Assembly (NCBI GenBank): GCA_036925085.1
Contig: JAUPFP010000007.1
Location: 997,501-1,061,500, forward strand
DNA length: 64,000 bases
From: Brachycybe producta
Taxonomy: Eukaryota; Arthropoda; Diplopoda; Playtdesmida; Andrognathidae
Direction: 5' to 3'
The position numbers and the translations under genes are program-made. Numbering within the stretch: the stretch's first letter is position 1; each line of letters begins with the position of its first letter. Of the stretch, positions 1 through 13,815 are shown piece after piece. The notes beneath the pieces are model-generated. The model worked only from the letters and a program-made list of their open reading frames with translations, was not told the DNA's origin and did no database searches.

Positions 1-3000
1 TCTTTTGTTTGTCACCTGTCGTGTTTTTTTTGTTTTGTTTTTTCTTCTTTCTTCTCGCTCTCTTTTTGGCCTTTGTTTTATTTTTAGCTCCTTGATTTTT
101 ATCGGTTTCTTTTCATATCAAAATGTGGCATGAAACACAAACGCGCGGCATTGTATATTCTAGTATAGCTGAAGGGACGGAGGGAGGGAGGTTGTTGAGA
201 TGACTACTGCCCCACATGACAGGTATGTCAGGCGCAGGCAGTGTGACACTATCAATGAACCTTGTTTCCATACCCACTAAACAGTCCTGTGTAATTTGTA
301 TAGAGATAGCCCCCCATAAAATGTAAGGAGATGAACCAGTGAGAGGAGTTAGGATATAGGGGGTTGGGCACTGGGTAGGTGGAAGGTTAGAGAATAAGAG
401 ATAGTCTTATTCGTTGCCAAAAAAAAAAGAATTTGTGTTAAGCCCTCCCTAAACTAAAATGTGTTAAGTGCATTTCTCGTTGCCTATTTGTAACTTTTGC
501 AATATTAATGGGCCTACTTTTGAAATGGGCCAACAACCAAACAACCACCCACTCATCACAACAGATATCTTTCTTTTTTTGTGTCTGTGATTGCAGCTGT
601 TGGAAAATTGTTAGAAGACTAGAAAATAAAAAGTTTAGTTGACTGATTGGAGATTATATTCTGTTCTACCTGCTGTTTGTGCTAATAATGTAAGTACAAA
701 GAACCGTTTACAAACACACTCTTGAAAGGTTCTAAGAACGGATTTGCACAAAATGCTCATTTCTTACTCTTCATATGGCATAATAGAATTCAATTCAAAT
801 TTACAAATAAGAATAATAAATGTATGGCACACAGGTAAATTTGTAAAAGTTGTTAGACCTTTATTAATATGAATGACTATAGACCTTCTTTGGTGTTTCT
901 TGCGAGTTAAGTGTTCATTCTGGTTGTAGAGTTTCATATCCTTTAGAAATAATTTTACCGTGACACTTTGGGATACGTTAAGTGGGTGGTATGTTTTTAT
1001 TTTTAGTATTGTCAACGAAACTTCCGGTTGTGTTTTATTTCCTATCAAGTAGAGTGACGAAGAAGGAGGTGGTTAGGTTAGGTGGTGGGGTGAGGGGAGA
1101 ATTGAAAGAGGTTGACGAGACTTTTAACAAAGGGATTTGTAAATGCCTGACAGCTTTTGTGTGTTTTTCGGTACTTTCAATTTCACCTCTTAATGTCTTA
1201 TCCATGTAACAATCAAAGGTGCCATTTAAGGCAAATGGACGCTGCCCATCATCCTTTGCTTTGAGAGAGTGAAAGAGAGAGAAAGGGAGAGGAAGGTCCT
1301 GGTTGGTTGGCACGCATTCATACAAGGAGGGCTAGCTTGTTATGGTGGACGAATTGAAGACGGAGGCAGTAAAAAAACAAGTGAGGGACCTTCAGGAGTA
1401 AATTTAACCTTTGTAAAATTAAATTGATAGAACTCAAAAGAAAGAAAAAAATGGCACCTTTTTGGGCATATACAGTATTTAAAAATATTTGTAGTTCTGT
1501 TCACACTAGACTAGTAATGGGCGTTGGTAGGATATATTTTTATTACAAAGGTGGTAATATGTGCGAATATGGTTTTTGTTCACCAAATTTTCGAATTTGT
1601 GCAACATACACAATAACCGTTTTTGAATATATCGATATATTTCATAAAATTATTGAAAATATTAAAAAATTGTCCATTAAGTTTGAAATCTAAAGGTGGT
1701 GAATTTGCACCATGTTGCCGGCGCCCATGGTACTAGCAATGGTTAAGTGAAGTCATTTTGAATGTTTTTTCACTATTCCGTGTGACGTCTTACCACCAAA
1801 TATCAAATTACTTGACAATGTATGAAAAAGGCTGGATGGAGCTGCATTTTATTGCGCTCTGGAGCCCCTCCTCTTCCCCCCTCCATGCTCTTTACAGAGT
1901 TTGTTCTCTAATTTTCTTTAGCTTCTTTTGTGAAACTAAAATAAGAAATGGACGACATAAAAAAAAAGCGAACACAAACGCAAAGTACTTTTTTGGCAAA
2001 GTTGAGGGACGAAATTTGGCCGCAATGTCCACAGTTATGGAGAGCCTAAATTGAATTAAGGAACTATGGAAGAAACAGACAGAAATAGTTTGGACTCGAG
2101 TTCACCGCCAAATTAACTTGATAAAAACCACATGAATTACAGTGGGATACAACATTATTTGTGCACCATTAAGTATTTTACTAAGCAACAAAAAAAATAG
2201 AACCATTTTGTTTCCCCGTCTACACATCTTCACACAAATTGTGAAGAAACAGACGCCAAAAGAAAAATATCAAAATGAAATATTCATCATTTAGATGTAA
2301 CTGGTTAATAGCCCCCTAAATATTATACAGGCATTGTGTTTTAAGGGGCACGCCTCACTTGTGGGGGTGGGTGTATTTGATCCCATATTGTTATACTGTA
2401 TTTAGAGCTACTTACTAGTTGCCAGCCAGCCAGCCAGCACTCTGGTAATTTGAGTCAATTATTGAGTTGCCAAGTAGCAACTATAGGAAAGCCCCCCCCC
2501 CCCAATATCTCCCTTGGGTCAGGTGCAAATTGACATTGGAGGAATGAATAAATGGATGAAAGGAGCCACTTTTGTTTTCTCCCCAAAGAATTTCAGCTTT
2601 GTTTGTTTTGTCCATCTTGTAACTAACCAAGGAAACTGACCATGAATATATGGAAGGGCAGACAGACATGCTACAGTCCTGGAATCATTCAAAGGCAGAC
2701 GTCAAGCGACTGCTAGCTAATATTAAAAGCTTTTTAGATATCAAATTAAGGAAGCTATCTAATGTATATCGATACATTGTTGTAATGGTGACCACCTGGC
2801 TATTTTTTCATTGTTATTATTTATATGGAAAATAGTTTACTTTGAGACTCAGATAATTTAAAATATTGCTCCACATTTTCTATCTTTCTATCTGCATATA
2901 TTATTGGGTCCATGTCCAAATATTACTAATTACGATTTTCTATACAATTAGGATGGTGTTACACACATCTATCGATACGTTTAGACAACTTTAAATGGGA

Positions 3001-5082
3001 TTAATTATAAAAAGTTAAGCTCATGATGGTGATGGTGATGATGACGAAAAAGGAAAAGAGAAACCGACAAATGCTGAGTTTTCATCCATTGACTCCCATT
3101 ATTAATTTGCACATTGTAACATGGGTGTTTGGTGCTCCTTAATTGTTGTTAAGCGTGTTTAGTACGAAACACGTGAACAAAAATGGGAGCCACTGAACGC
3201 ATTAATAATAATAATAATAATATTAATAATATATGCGTGAACTATTTTCGACCGTAAATTTTAAGACTCCTCGTTTTGGATCCTAACTTACAACATAAAC
3301 TTCCATGCTTAAGCCGAAAGTTCCACTTGGTTAGACGCACAATTATAGATAATTTGTGTATCGTAGATAGAAATTGCAAGTGGACTGACTTTCGTCTTCT
3401 TTACATTTTATTATTATTAGTTAACCCCAGTTAGTGAGGCCCATCATCAAGTTGCTCTTCAACCACCCCCTCTGAACACAATCCTAGCTAACTATTATTT
3501 TGAATTAATTATATTTACCAATTGTCAATTGATCACTGATCAGTACCTAAACGAAACGGGCATCGTGCTGATAACACGGGCAATATTTACAACAATATTC
3601 ATTGACCAATAAATTGGAATTGCCAATTGTGACGAAACTCTTGCAGAATTTCTACATTAGATATATGCAGAAGAAGAAAAAACACCTTTATTTTGTTGCA
3701 AGAAAAATAGTGCAACATTTACTATAATTGTCTCAATTCTTGCATTGAATATGGCCATTTAAAAACTGATATAGTTTTAACCTTTAGTTTCATTTATTTA
3801 TTATTTGTTTACTCTTCATTTATATAATTAAGAAGGGTTTTATTTGTTCTGTCTGGTTGTCAATCATTTGTTTACACTGTACATCAAATATGGTTATTAA
3901 TGTATCATTTATTAAAAAATCAATAGGGGTGTGGGTGGAAGGAAGTGAAAGGTACGAGGTAAAAAGGGGAGGGGGCTGCAATCTGGTGGGCAACGTGTTT
4001 AATTTCATGGTTACTGCCGCAAAGAATATATAAAATAATAATAATAAGAGGGGGATCCTTGGCTTTTACCACAATGTATCTTCTGGAATAGGTTTTATAT
4101 ATAGATAGATATGTAATATAATCGAAAATGCGGACTTACAGTAGCTACTTTGTTAGTGGAGTTGGGGAGGAGTTGCAAAATTAAAAAAAAACCCCTTTTA
4201 GTGCCGCCGAAAATATCTTAAAACAAAGTTCTATAGACCTCTGTATAGTGTACTTATAGTAAAGGCTCCCATAAGAAAAAAGGGGTGGAGAAGGGCGCCT
4301 TGAGCTCTAAGATGTCAAAATCTCAATACCTGTAATATTGTGTAATCCATTCACCACAAGGTGATTTCTACTTTTTTGTTTTCAACGCCCATTATTATTA
4401 TTTTTTTAAAAAAAATAAAATGGTAGTTTGTTAACTTTGGTTATTGGGCTTTTGATACATATATCCCGTAGGGGGGAGGGGAGGGGGTCTGTTTACAGGT
4501 ACTCAGGTAGGCCTATATCACATCTACAATTATGTGCTATAAAAATCATAACAAAAAGCTTCTTTTTTTTTTTAGTTCACTTTTTTCAAACTACTTTATT
4601 CTGAAATACATTTCTCATGACTCATGATCATAATAATAATTACAATATAATATTAATAATAATGATGATGATGATGACGGTGGTGGTGATAAGAACAGTT
4701 TTTATTAATATGTTCAGATGATATTTCTTTTAAATTTGTTTACTCATTGAGATACAGATGGATGGATTGTCATATTCAAATGACAATTGTCTTCAATTCC
4801 TTCTCTTTTTTTAAAAAAAAGAATTATTAAATATTGAAATAAAAGAGAGAGAAAAATGATTATTATGAGAGAAAAAAATATATATATAAAAAAGTTGAAG
4901 TAAAATAAATGCTTTTCTCGTGTCTCTCTCTCTTTGCTGTTTGTGCAAAATGTAAAATGTTTGGCATTTCTTGGATTGTTTCACCAAAAGTTGTTTGGAC
5001 TTTTTTTTTCTTATGAAAAATGATCTTAAGAGGCTAGATACATCGTTTAATTCGAAATTTCTCCGAATGTAGGCGCTGCGAT

Positions 5083-5762
5083 CGTTGTTGATTGAAAAAC
5101 GGTTTTTTAACGTTTTTTCTCCCGGTTCGAAGTCACATAATAATTAATAGAAAAATAATTTCGCGTGCTAATCTTATAAAAAGAAAACATGGTGAAGCCA
5201 ATACATTAATGTACGTGCTAATTTTTGTGTGATTGTTCTAAGTCGTTTTAACGGGAGTTCTTCAAATGTTTGGGTGACGGTTTTTTTGGTCCTATGGGAA
5301 TTAACATGGAGTTAAAAAACGTAAGATTTTAAATGTTATTTAAAAATAGAAAGCCCTTTTAAAATTTAGAAAAAGGAATAATCCTGAAGGCAATAAACAC
5401 GTGTAAGTACGTGCTAATTTTTTTTGGTTGTTCTAAATCATTTTAATGGGAGTTCTTCTAACGTTTGTGGGACGGTGTTTTGCTCCTATGGGACTTAACA
5501 TGGAGTTAAAAAACGTACTATTTTAAACGTTATTAAAAAATAGAAGAACCTTTTCAAAATTTATAAAAAGGAAACATCGTGAAGCCAATACATGAATGTA
5601 TGTGCTAATTATTTTGTTATTGTTCTAAATCAGTTTTAACGAGAGTTTTTCAAATGTGTGTGGGACGGTTTTTGATCCTATGGGATTTAACATGGGGTTG
5701 AAAAAACGAACGACTTTGAACCTTGTTTAAAAATAGAAGGACCTTTTTAAAAATTATATAAA
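5083..5762. repeat. Tandem repeat, unit about 195 bp, three copies plus a partial one
   Basis: A block that begins near GTGAAGCCAATACATGAATG and contains CCTATGGGA..TTAACATGGAGTT recurs with starts near 5190, 5382 and 5578 (spacing 192 and 196). A partial unit precedes them from about 5083. Copies differ by scattered changes and small indels. A diverged single copy occurs near 35805-35950. Confidence 0.8.
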
Positions 5763-5969
5763 TCGAGCACATGAAGAACAATAGTTTTTATTGCATTTTG
5801 CGCTTTACTGTATTTTAATTGAGCGATTGTGAGGCGATTTCTTGCAGTCTTAGTAACACTATATAAGAACACTCATTTGTCTTGTTGTCGTCTGCTCAAA
5901 ACAACAAGATGGACGTGGATCTAGGCTCTTAAACAAAAAAAGAATGAGAATTCGATTCTTTAACAACTG

Positions 5970-5971
<2 letters not shown>

Positions 5972-6006
<35 letters not shown>
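5972..6006. repeat. (ATT)n microsatellite
   Basis: About eleven uninterrupted ATT triplets. Confidence 0.95.
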
Positions 6007-8647
6007 GGTTATACTAATAACTGGTTTTTATGTTGTTCAAATAAGAGTCTAAGGGGAGATTTATTTATTTTTAACTAAAAAGTCATGAACTTTTTTCGTT
6101 TTTCTAGTAAAACAGAAAACGACGAATCGAAATGACTTTTGTGTTTTACAATATTTTAACTAAGTAAGTGATTAGCATAAGTTGAGAAGGTTTGTTTCCC
6201 CTTCCCCCAACCCCCACTCACCAATGGTGGATCTACGGAGAGAGCTGTTTGCAACGAAAGGAAGAGGAGAGGCGTACCTTCAAATCTCAGTTAAATTTTT
6301 AAATTTGATTAATATAATTAATAATTTTATATTAATTAGTAAAGTAACCAGAAGAATTGAATCTTGAAAAGGTTTTTGCTAGAGTTTTACCTGTGAATTC
6401 TAGTTTCTTATCAGATTCTCCGACTTAAGAATGCAAGTATATCATTTATTTTGTCCCCGTATAACATTAGATGGCGCCACTAGCCCTCCTCCCATGGAAA
6501 TGTACTGCAGACACTCTTCAACTCTTGACTCACCTTCTTCCTTTTTTTTTGCACGTGGCAAAATTTTAATTGCGTCATCCCTATTTCTCAACACGTTGCT
6601 CTCTCTTCACTTATATTGTGTTCTGGGTAAATTTGTCACGTGCTGATAATTAAGGTTGTTTTGGACGCTTTTAGAGTTATAGGCATTCTATTTCAACTAA
6701 TCGGCGACGAGTGTAGTTTGCCATCTACCTTGCATTTACACAAGTATTTTTCTATGGAACCTTATTAAAATGCATTTTCTGTTGGTTTTTGCTTTCGACG
6801 TCCAAAAGCTGCTTTTCTCACTTCTAGAAAATGTTGAAAATGAATTTCTAAGTTTGCAAAACACCCTGTAATATATATTTTCTCTTCTATTGTGAATATG
6901 AAATTCGATTTTGGATTTTTTTGAGTACATTATTACGAGATGATCTTTTCCTATATGTGTGTGTATTTGTAACTTAAGCAAACAGAAATTTAATCTGCTT
7001 TCATGCAGAAATGAAGTATGGGGAAGTTGCCTTTTTTTTTTTTCTTCTTCTTTTTCTCAGTTCCATCATCAAGTTAAGGGATTTTTTTATGTGGGGGACA
7101 CCACCCTCCTATCTATATAAATAGTCGTTTTTGGTTGGATGTTATTAAAGGGGTGGGTTAGGATGCAATATGAAATGAAATGTTTTGACGGTTAGCCAAG
7201 ACGTTAAGGTTGGGAGCCCTTCTGGGCAACCGAGATAAGAAAAATATCAAGGGGTTCCTTCCCCTTCTTCTATTGCAACTTTTCTCTCTCTCTCTCTTCA
7301 TAATATAGCTTTTTTTAATACTATTTTATATATGGGACCCACACAAACCCATGAAAAAGTCAAGACACACATGGATATGATAAAAATGATGATGATGATT
7401 TCGGCGGTGTGTCTACACCATATTTCAGCTCGCTTTTCACCATAAGGAAGATTTTTGTCATTTGATTTTGATCTAAGGACCTAAAAATTCTATAATAAGA
7501 AACCATGAATATATATTATTAATATATAATAATAATCCTTTATTGAGGTTGTGTGAGATAGATATATAATCCCCTTTTTTTTTCTTTCTAAATTCAGGCA
7601 CTTTTGATGATGAATAGGCAATGTATTAAGGCTTACAAATGGTGTTGTTGGTGTTGGTGGCGGTAGTGATCAGGTGGGAGTTAACAAACACCAAACCTAC
7701 CAAACCATCCTTGGACTTGTTTCCACACCCCTCTTTTTTCATCGTCTTCTGGGTTTAGCTCCTTAGAAACTTGGTTTTGTTTGTGTGTTTGACCTTATTC
7801 TGTCTTATGAAATGAGAATACAAAAATTAAATTAATTGGTCACGTTTATTATTTCTAAATACAATTTTTATATTATTAAATTATTATTGTAGCCTACATA
7901 ATAACAATTTAAAAAGGTTACCTAGAGTAAGGTAGGGTATAGGGTGAAGTATAATTCGACCCTCCTCCCCCCAAATAAAAGCCACTCCTGTGATGATGAA
8001 TGACTAACTATTATTATTATTATATGGAAAAGGGAGGAGGAGGGTCATCCATTGAGTACGATATAGATACATACTAGAATGTACCACGATCCACTTTTAT
8101 TTAGTTGCACAACAACAACAACTATTAAAAAAGACTTACCTATTTCTACGCATTATATATACAGGGAGAGAGAGAGAGAGAGAGAGAGAAAAAAGAAGTA
8201 TTTTTGGTATTAGTAAGACTGACCAACATGTATCATAATGCCACCCGCTGGTCATTTGAAGTAGACGAAAATCAAGTCCAAATACTTCTTTTTTTTTTGG
8301 TCGTTTGTGGAACTGCATGTGGTTCCAATGGGAATTTGTTTTTTAAAAACTTATTGCATTCTTTTCTTGTTCTTTGTTGAGTTATTTTCTTGTTGTTTTC
8401 TTATTATTGTTGTATACTTATTATATATGGTGAAATACGTCTTAGACTTAGAATATTTTTTAAAAAAGCTGCGGGATTAAAGTTTTTTTGAAGAAATTCA
8501 GCCATTTGAGGTTGTTTCTTCGAATGTTTCATACAGCTTTTGTATTGAAATTCTGAGCCAGAAAGAAGATTGAGACAACGTCTTGATCCAGTCTGACGAC
8601 CAATTGGTCCATAATTGTGTGTCCAGTGCCCTCTACCTACTTTGTGT

Positions 8648-8945
8648 AATTATTCTGTCTTTTAGGTGCAAAAGGAAAAGAAACTTGAATATGTTTTAGA
8701 AACTAGAATGGTAACTAAATCACTTTAGTATTATTTTCATGTTGATATCTTTTTATAGCTGTTTGAACTTTAAGCAGACATTTTTTTAAAAAAAAATGTT
8801 TGGTCTTTAAAGTTTATTTTGAATCTTACATAGAAATGCTCAGAAGTGATTGAGTTACCTTACCCTTCTAGTTTATAATCTCTCAAGAATAATCATGAGT
8901 TTGAAAATCAGCTGTTCATAAAAAGAAAGACATCTTAAAGAAAAC
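8648..8945. repeat. Palindromic family A copy 1 (MITE-like)
   Basis: Family A is recognised by two inverted arms. The left arm reads about AAACTTGAAAGTGTTTTAG, AACTAGAAGGGTAACTCAA, then CATGTTGATATCTTTC. The right arm is the reverse complement and ends AGCTGTTCATAAACCATCTTA. A non-palindromic middle holds ACTTTAAGCAGACGA. Both arms and the middle are visible here, diverged. Confidence 0.75.
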
Positions 8946-10311
8946 CTATTGAGAAATTCTATGAGATGTTTCCACAATTGTGGTGTATTGTTCGCCATCT
9001 ACTGGACATTCGAGTGGACAACACAACTCTTATTTAAGTCCACTTTTGTTGAACACATTTGTTCGGATGGTTGGTTGTATTTTTTTTTAGAAGATGGAGT
9101 GTAGGTTTGTTAACCGTCTCACCTCTTGAGCCATAAAACATGGCTTAATCCTCGACATTTTGGTGAAGTTGGGAACCAGCTACCTGTTGTTTTATTATGT
9201 CTCGTAATGAGTGTAAAATTATCCTGTTGTTGTTGTTTTTTTGAGGGTTAAAATGGGGGGAGAAAATCGGGGTTAGGGGGGGAGGAAGGGACATAATATA
9301 GAATAGAAGAACTCGTTTTCACTTTTTGGGGGTTTGATTTGTGGAGACCATTTTTTTTTTCTTCCAAAAAAAGAGATTTTTTTGGCCTCGAATAGATCTT
9401 TTTTTAATGTGTATAACTTTCTCTCTCTCTCCCTTGAATTTTTCTAACAAAAATTCCTCTTTATTTCCCACCGTCATTTTTCATATTCGCTTTTTTTATT
9501 TTGCATTTTGCAAGACGTTTTTTGTTGTTGTTTTTTAATGCCTTGACAATTACAAGAGGGATTTTACTTTTTTTTGTATATTTTGTCTTATCTCATGGGT
9601 GTCATTTCTTGTGATTTTGTGTGTGTTTGTGACATATTCTTGTCGTCGTGTCTGTTTCATTCTTTTTTTTCTTTCTGACATGTGACATTCAGAAGAAATC
9701 AAAAGGGAAATTTGCGATTTGACATTTTTTTTTTCGACATTGACACTTTCTTTCTTCCAGTTTTTTTTTGGCAGATTTCTTAGTACTGTTTATAAAAGGT
9801 ATTGTTATACTTTGTACACACAGAATAAAATGAATTCAAATTAAATGTGTTTAGGTGAATTATACGGAATCCAAAAGGACATGAACACCAAATAAAAATT
9901 GACTTTAATTATTAATATTTTAAATTGGAAATAATCAATATTTAGATTATTAACTGAATAAATTGAATTTGAGATAGTTTGTTTGTCCTTCACAGGACTC
10001 TGTAGAACACGTTTATTATTTAAATGCATTTAAATTATCAGGTGTGTGTACTAGGTATTCGGCTAATATTTATATTTGTCTTTCTCAATATAAAAACAGC
10101 CGATTTTTTAATTATGTGTAATTAGTACTAATTATCATCAGTTATGAAATTTATTAAAATGGTGGCATATATGGGTAGTAATTACTAATTACTGTCCTAG
10201 AAATCTTGGGACCTTGCTGTTGGTTACAAGGAACCTCAGATTTTTGCAATATTTGCGATTTATTGACTTGAACTGAAATTTGTTTAAAAAACATTTATGA
10301 ATAAATAGGAA

Positions 10312-10575
10312 TTTTATCTTTCAAAAGTAAAATTAAGAGGAACTTGAAAGTGTTTAAAAACTAAGAGGGGTAACTGAATCACTTTAAGGGTAATTTAATC
10401 ATTTTCATGTTGATAAAATTGAAAAATATGCTTTGTATGTCAGTTTGAAAATAACCCAATTTTAAGCAGACGATTTATTTTAATTTAGGCCTACTCTTTA
10501 GTGTTTTGCTGGCTCTTCTGAAATCCAGAATAACACAAGAGTTTAAAAAAAATTTCAGCTGTTCAATAAAACGTT
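10312..10575. repeat. Palindromic family A copy 2
   Basis: Left arm (GAGGAACTTGAAAGTGTTTA, GTAACTGAATCACTTTAAGG, TTTTCATGTTGAT) and middle (TTTTAAGCAGACGATT) are clear. The right arm is shortened to an AATAACACAAGAGTTT..CAGCTGTTCA remnant. Confidence 0.7.
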
Positions 10576-11320
10576 ATTAAAATGTGAAATTTGAAAGAAA
10601 GAAGAGAAAATGGCCGTCTTAGTCGTGTAGAAGATGGACGGACAGTTTCTCTGTATTTATTATATCCTAATGTGTAATGTAATCATATGGAGATGTATTA
10701 TGGAAAGGTTTTTTTTTGTGTCTTACTAAATCCTTTTAAGATTCTGACTTCTTCTTAGACAGAGAGAGAGAGCGATCCATTAAAATATTTTATTGTCTTT
10801 TAACATAGCAATGTTCATGGGTCCCCAGGACCTCCTCCTCATCCTATTTTTAAGATAGACAGAAATAACATGTAAAACACGAAGAAGAAAGCAACTTAAG
10901 CCTGAATTACAAGCGGGAGGAGGAAGCAAAGACCTGTAAATTATTTATGTACATGACATTCTACTTTCATAGAAAAAAACAAAACAAAAAAGGTTCATGA
11001 GAACTTTTTATTTTATTCTTTGATGATGGGCCAAAGTTCTTCTTAACCCCTAGAGTTCGAACTACGAGAGCAGATTAATAAAAAAAAAAATAAGGGGCGG
11101 GGTTGTTGCTGACCCCTTAAACCCTCAACGCTGTCAAAAAAAATCCCACAAAATATATAATAATAATATAAAAATGTTAAATCTTTCTCTCCTTTTTTTT
11201 ATTAGTAAGTACAAAGTGGCCCATCAAGTGTTGTGGCTGTGGCACCTGTGGTCATTTGCATGGTCAGTCAGTGAGTCTCATTGCCATCATAAGCCTCCTC
11301 CTCCTCCTCCTCTTTATACC

Positions 11321-11732
11321 TCGTTTCCACTACAAAAATTAACTGCAGTTAAAATGTTTCTATTGGAAACAAATGTAGTTATGTTAACTATGGTTAAATA
11401 TCTAAACAATGAAGTTAGCTGAACTGCATTGACACAATGTGGTTAACCACATTTATTGTTGAATGTTTTAAATATGTCATTTTCCCATGTTCAAACCGAA
11501 TTTAGCCTAAAAGCAAAATGGCGGATAGTGAGTTTTTTATTGCTGACTGAATGAGGAGAGCAAATTTCACAAAATGCACAACTATTTAACAGGAAGTGAC
11601 ACAAAATCATTTAACAACATGTATAAAGTGTTTTAAAAATGGAAACAAACACAAAAATCTCACTTTTAGCTTGTCTGCAGTTAACTATAACCTTGGTTAT
11701 GTAACTACAGTTAAGTTTTGTAGTGGAAACGA
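11321..11732. mobile_element. Family E element, 412 bp with inverted ends
   Basis: It starts TCGTTTCCACTACAAAAATT and ends with the inverse, TTTTGTAGTGGAAACGA. Inverted similarity continues inward (AACTGCAGTTAA against TAACTACAGTTAAG, with GTTAACTATGGTTA and ACTATAACCTTGGTTA). No coding sequence and no clear target duplication were seen. Confidence 0.65.
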
Positions 11733-12319
11733 GTGTTGCAGTCGTTCTTCTTGTTCCATAAGTGGGGGGCGGCGGTAATGGAGGAGCCGTGTGTCAGTGC
11801 CCGTCCACCCCTGGACACAGACCTCCCCCCATCCGACTGTTGAAAATACGATCTATTTTTTTTCAAAACGTGTTGTTTGTTTACTTGGAATATTTTTCAA
11901 AAAAAATGTTTTGTTTTGGCTTTTTCTTATTGATGTTTTTTGTTTGTCTTTTAAAGTAATATATAAAAAAGCAAACATTGTTGTCTGACCAGAGGTTAAA
12001 AGTTGTGAACGACTCAAATTTGTCATTCTTTTCCCACGGAACAAAAAGAAGATGGGAATTTTTTTTGTATTTATTTATTACTATTAGCATCTCATTTGTT
12101 TTAAAATGAACCTTTTTTTTAAAAAAAAAACGACAACAATAAACAAAAAGTAGAACCACATTCTGGAGTTTAACATTTAACCACTTTTACTATAATTTCT
12201 ATACGTTATTATTAGCAGGACTGGTTAAAATGGTGGTCATTATTATCATCGGGAAAACTTAGTTTGCAATTTGTGATAAAATATAGGCGAAAATTGGGAT
12301 TTTTTAAAAGATCGTCATG

Positions 12320-12590
12320 CACAGTTCTGCGATCCAGAAGACGAGAAATGGAAAGTTTGTTAAAAACTAGAATCACTGAAAGGCTGAATCACTTAATAGT
12401 ATTTTATGTTGGTATCTTTCAAAATAAACTTTTTATTGACAGTCATTTTAAAAAAAAATATCGTCTGCTTACTGTTGGGTCATTTTAAACGACATTAGAA
12501 AACACTTTCGTGTTTTTCTTAATTTTGTTTGGTCCTGAAAGACAAAATAATTTCGTGTTGCGTTTATATTTGAAAACCATCTTAATGAAC
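12320..12590. repeat. Palindromic family A copy 3
   Basis: AAACTAGAATCACTGAAAGG, TTATGTTGGTATCTTTCAAA and a right-arm remnant CCTGAAAGACAAAATAAT..AAACCATCTTAA mark a diverged copy. Confidence 0.65.
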
Positions 12591-12699
12591 TTTTAAAGAA
12601 AACCGAAAACTTTGCTAATTTTTTACAATGTTTTGGTGAACCTTTTGAGAAATAAATATCATTGAAAAATTGTTTTCATTAATAATACATTAAGTAATA

Positions 12700-12967
12700 A
12701 GCCGGCCGGCGTCTTGGAGATATAGCCTCCGCTTGTGGTGGTCATGGTCCCAGGTTGGAATCCCGGGCGAGGCATGGTTGTTGCGGTTGTCTTTCATAAT
12801 TTCTCTTATCATTACGGAGTTGACGTCAGTCAGGGCAGAATGTCATAAAAGACATTTCGCCAAATTCGACTCGTATACGTCGCATCATTCATCATCATTA
12901 TTTGACCGAACCCGCACGGTGCGGTGCGGGACGTGGTCTAGAGAAAGAAGCAGAATACATTAAGGAA
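12700..12967. mobile_element. Possible tRNA-derived SINE
   Basis: The segment is GC-rich against AT-rich flanks. It opens GCCGGCGTCTTGGAGATATA and carries GGTTGGAATCC at 12753-12763, one base off the RNA polymerase III B box, followed by CGGGCGAGG. No clear A box or tRNA fold was confirmed, so the assignment is tentative. Confidence 0.4.
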
Positions 12968-13479
12968 TAACTGACACTTTAATTTTTAGAATCCTAACAT
13001 TGATAAAAGTTGTGATGATCACAATAATAAGTTAGTTGTCATCCCTGCTTATTAGTAAGTTACTTAAGAGTAAAGAAGAGGTAAAAAAAACCAGGTAACC
13101 CAAAGGTGGTGGTGTTGGTGGTGGTTGCGGTAAGGAAAGGGGTGGGTGAATAAGGGGTTTGTGTTGATTCCCCCCACCCTCATTGAGTTGTAGGCCCAGG
13201 AGTTGAACTTACCAAATTAGAAAGTTGATTTTCCCATGGAACGGAAGCAAAAATGAGAAGAAAAAAAGGTTGAAAGGAGGAGAGAGGTTAGGTGAGTGCG
13301 GTTCAGACCTTTATCATCATTGCAATTTTTTTATCTCTTTTTTGCATCTTTTCTTTTTCTTCTCCAGCCAAGATGTTTTTGTAGCCCAAGGGGAAAATGA
13401 TGATAGTTACGATTTATATATATAATATATGTATATACGCAGGCCATCTTCAACTTTTTCTTAAACGAAAGTCAACTCA

Positions 13480-13815
13480 AATTCCTTCAAAATTCAAATT
13501 TTCATTTTATTTAATATTTACATGCTGAATAATTTGAAAAATTACTTTTTCAACAGCCCAAAAAAGGGCCTGTGACAGAGGGACAAATTTAGTCCAATTG
13601 CAATCATGTGAAAATGCATTGTCTAAACCCGCAGATAGAAACCTAATTAGTAATTACAACTGCAGTTGAAATTTCAGAACGAAGTAACCATCATCATCTT
13701 GACAATGTATTTCACGCGCTGCACTTGGACTTTTGTTCCTCTGATACATGCCTTTTTGTCTGATTGCAAGTTGCCGAGTAATTTTTCAAATAATTAAGTC
13801 TGAAGCTAATTTTCT
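13480..13815. repeat. Palindromic family C element
   Basis: The left arm has GGGCCTGTGACAGAGGGACA, with TTTGAAAAATTACTTTTTCA before it. The right arm has the inverse (TTTTGTTCCTCTGATACATG, then GCCGAGTAATTTTTCAAATA). The arms surround about 100 unique bases. Single arms recur at 24470, 28855, 32349 and 49480. Confidence 0.65.
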
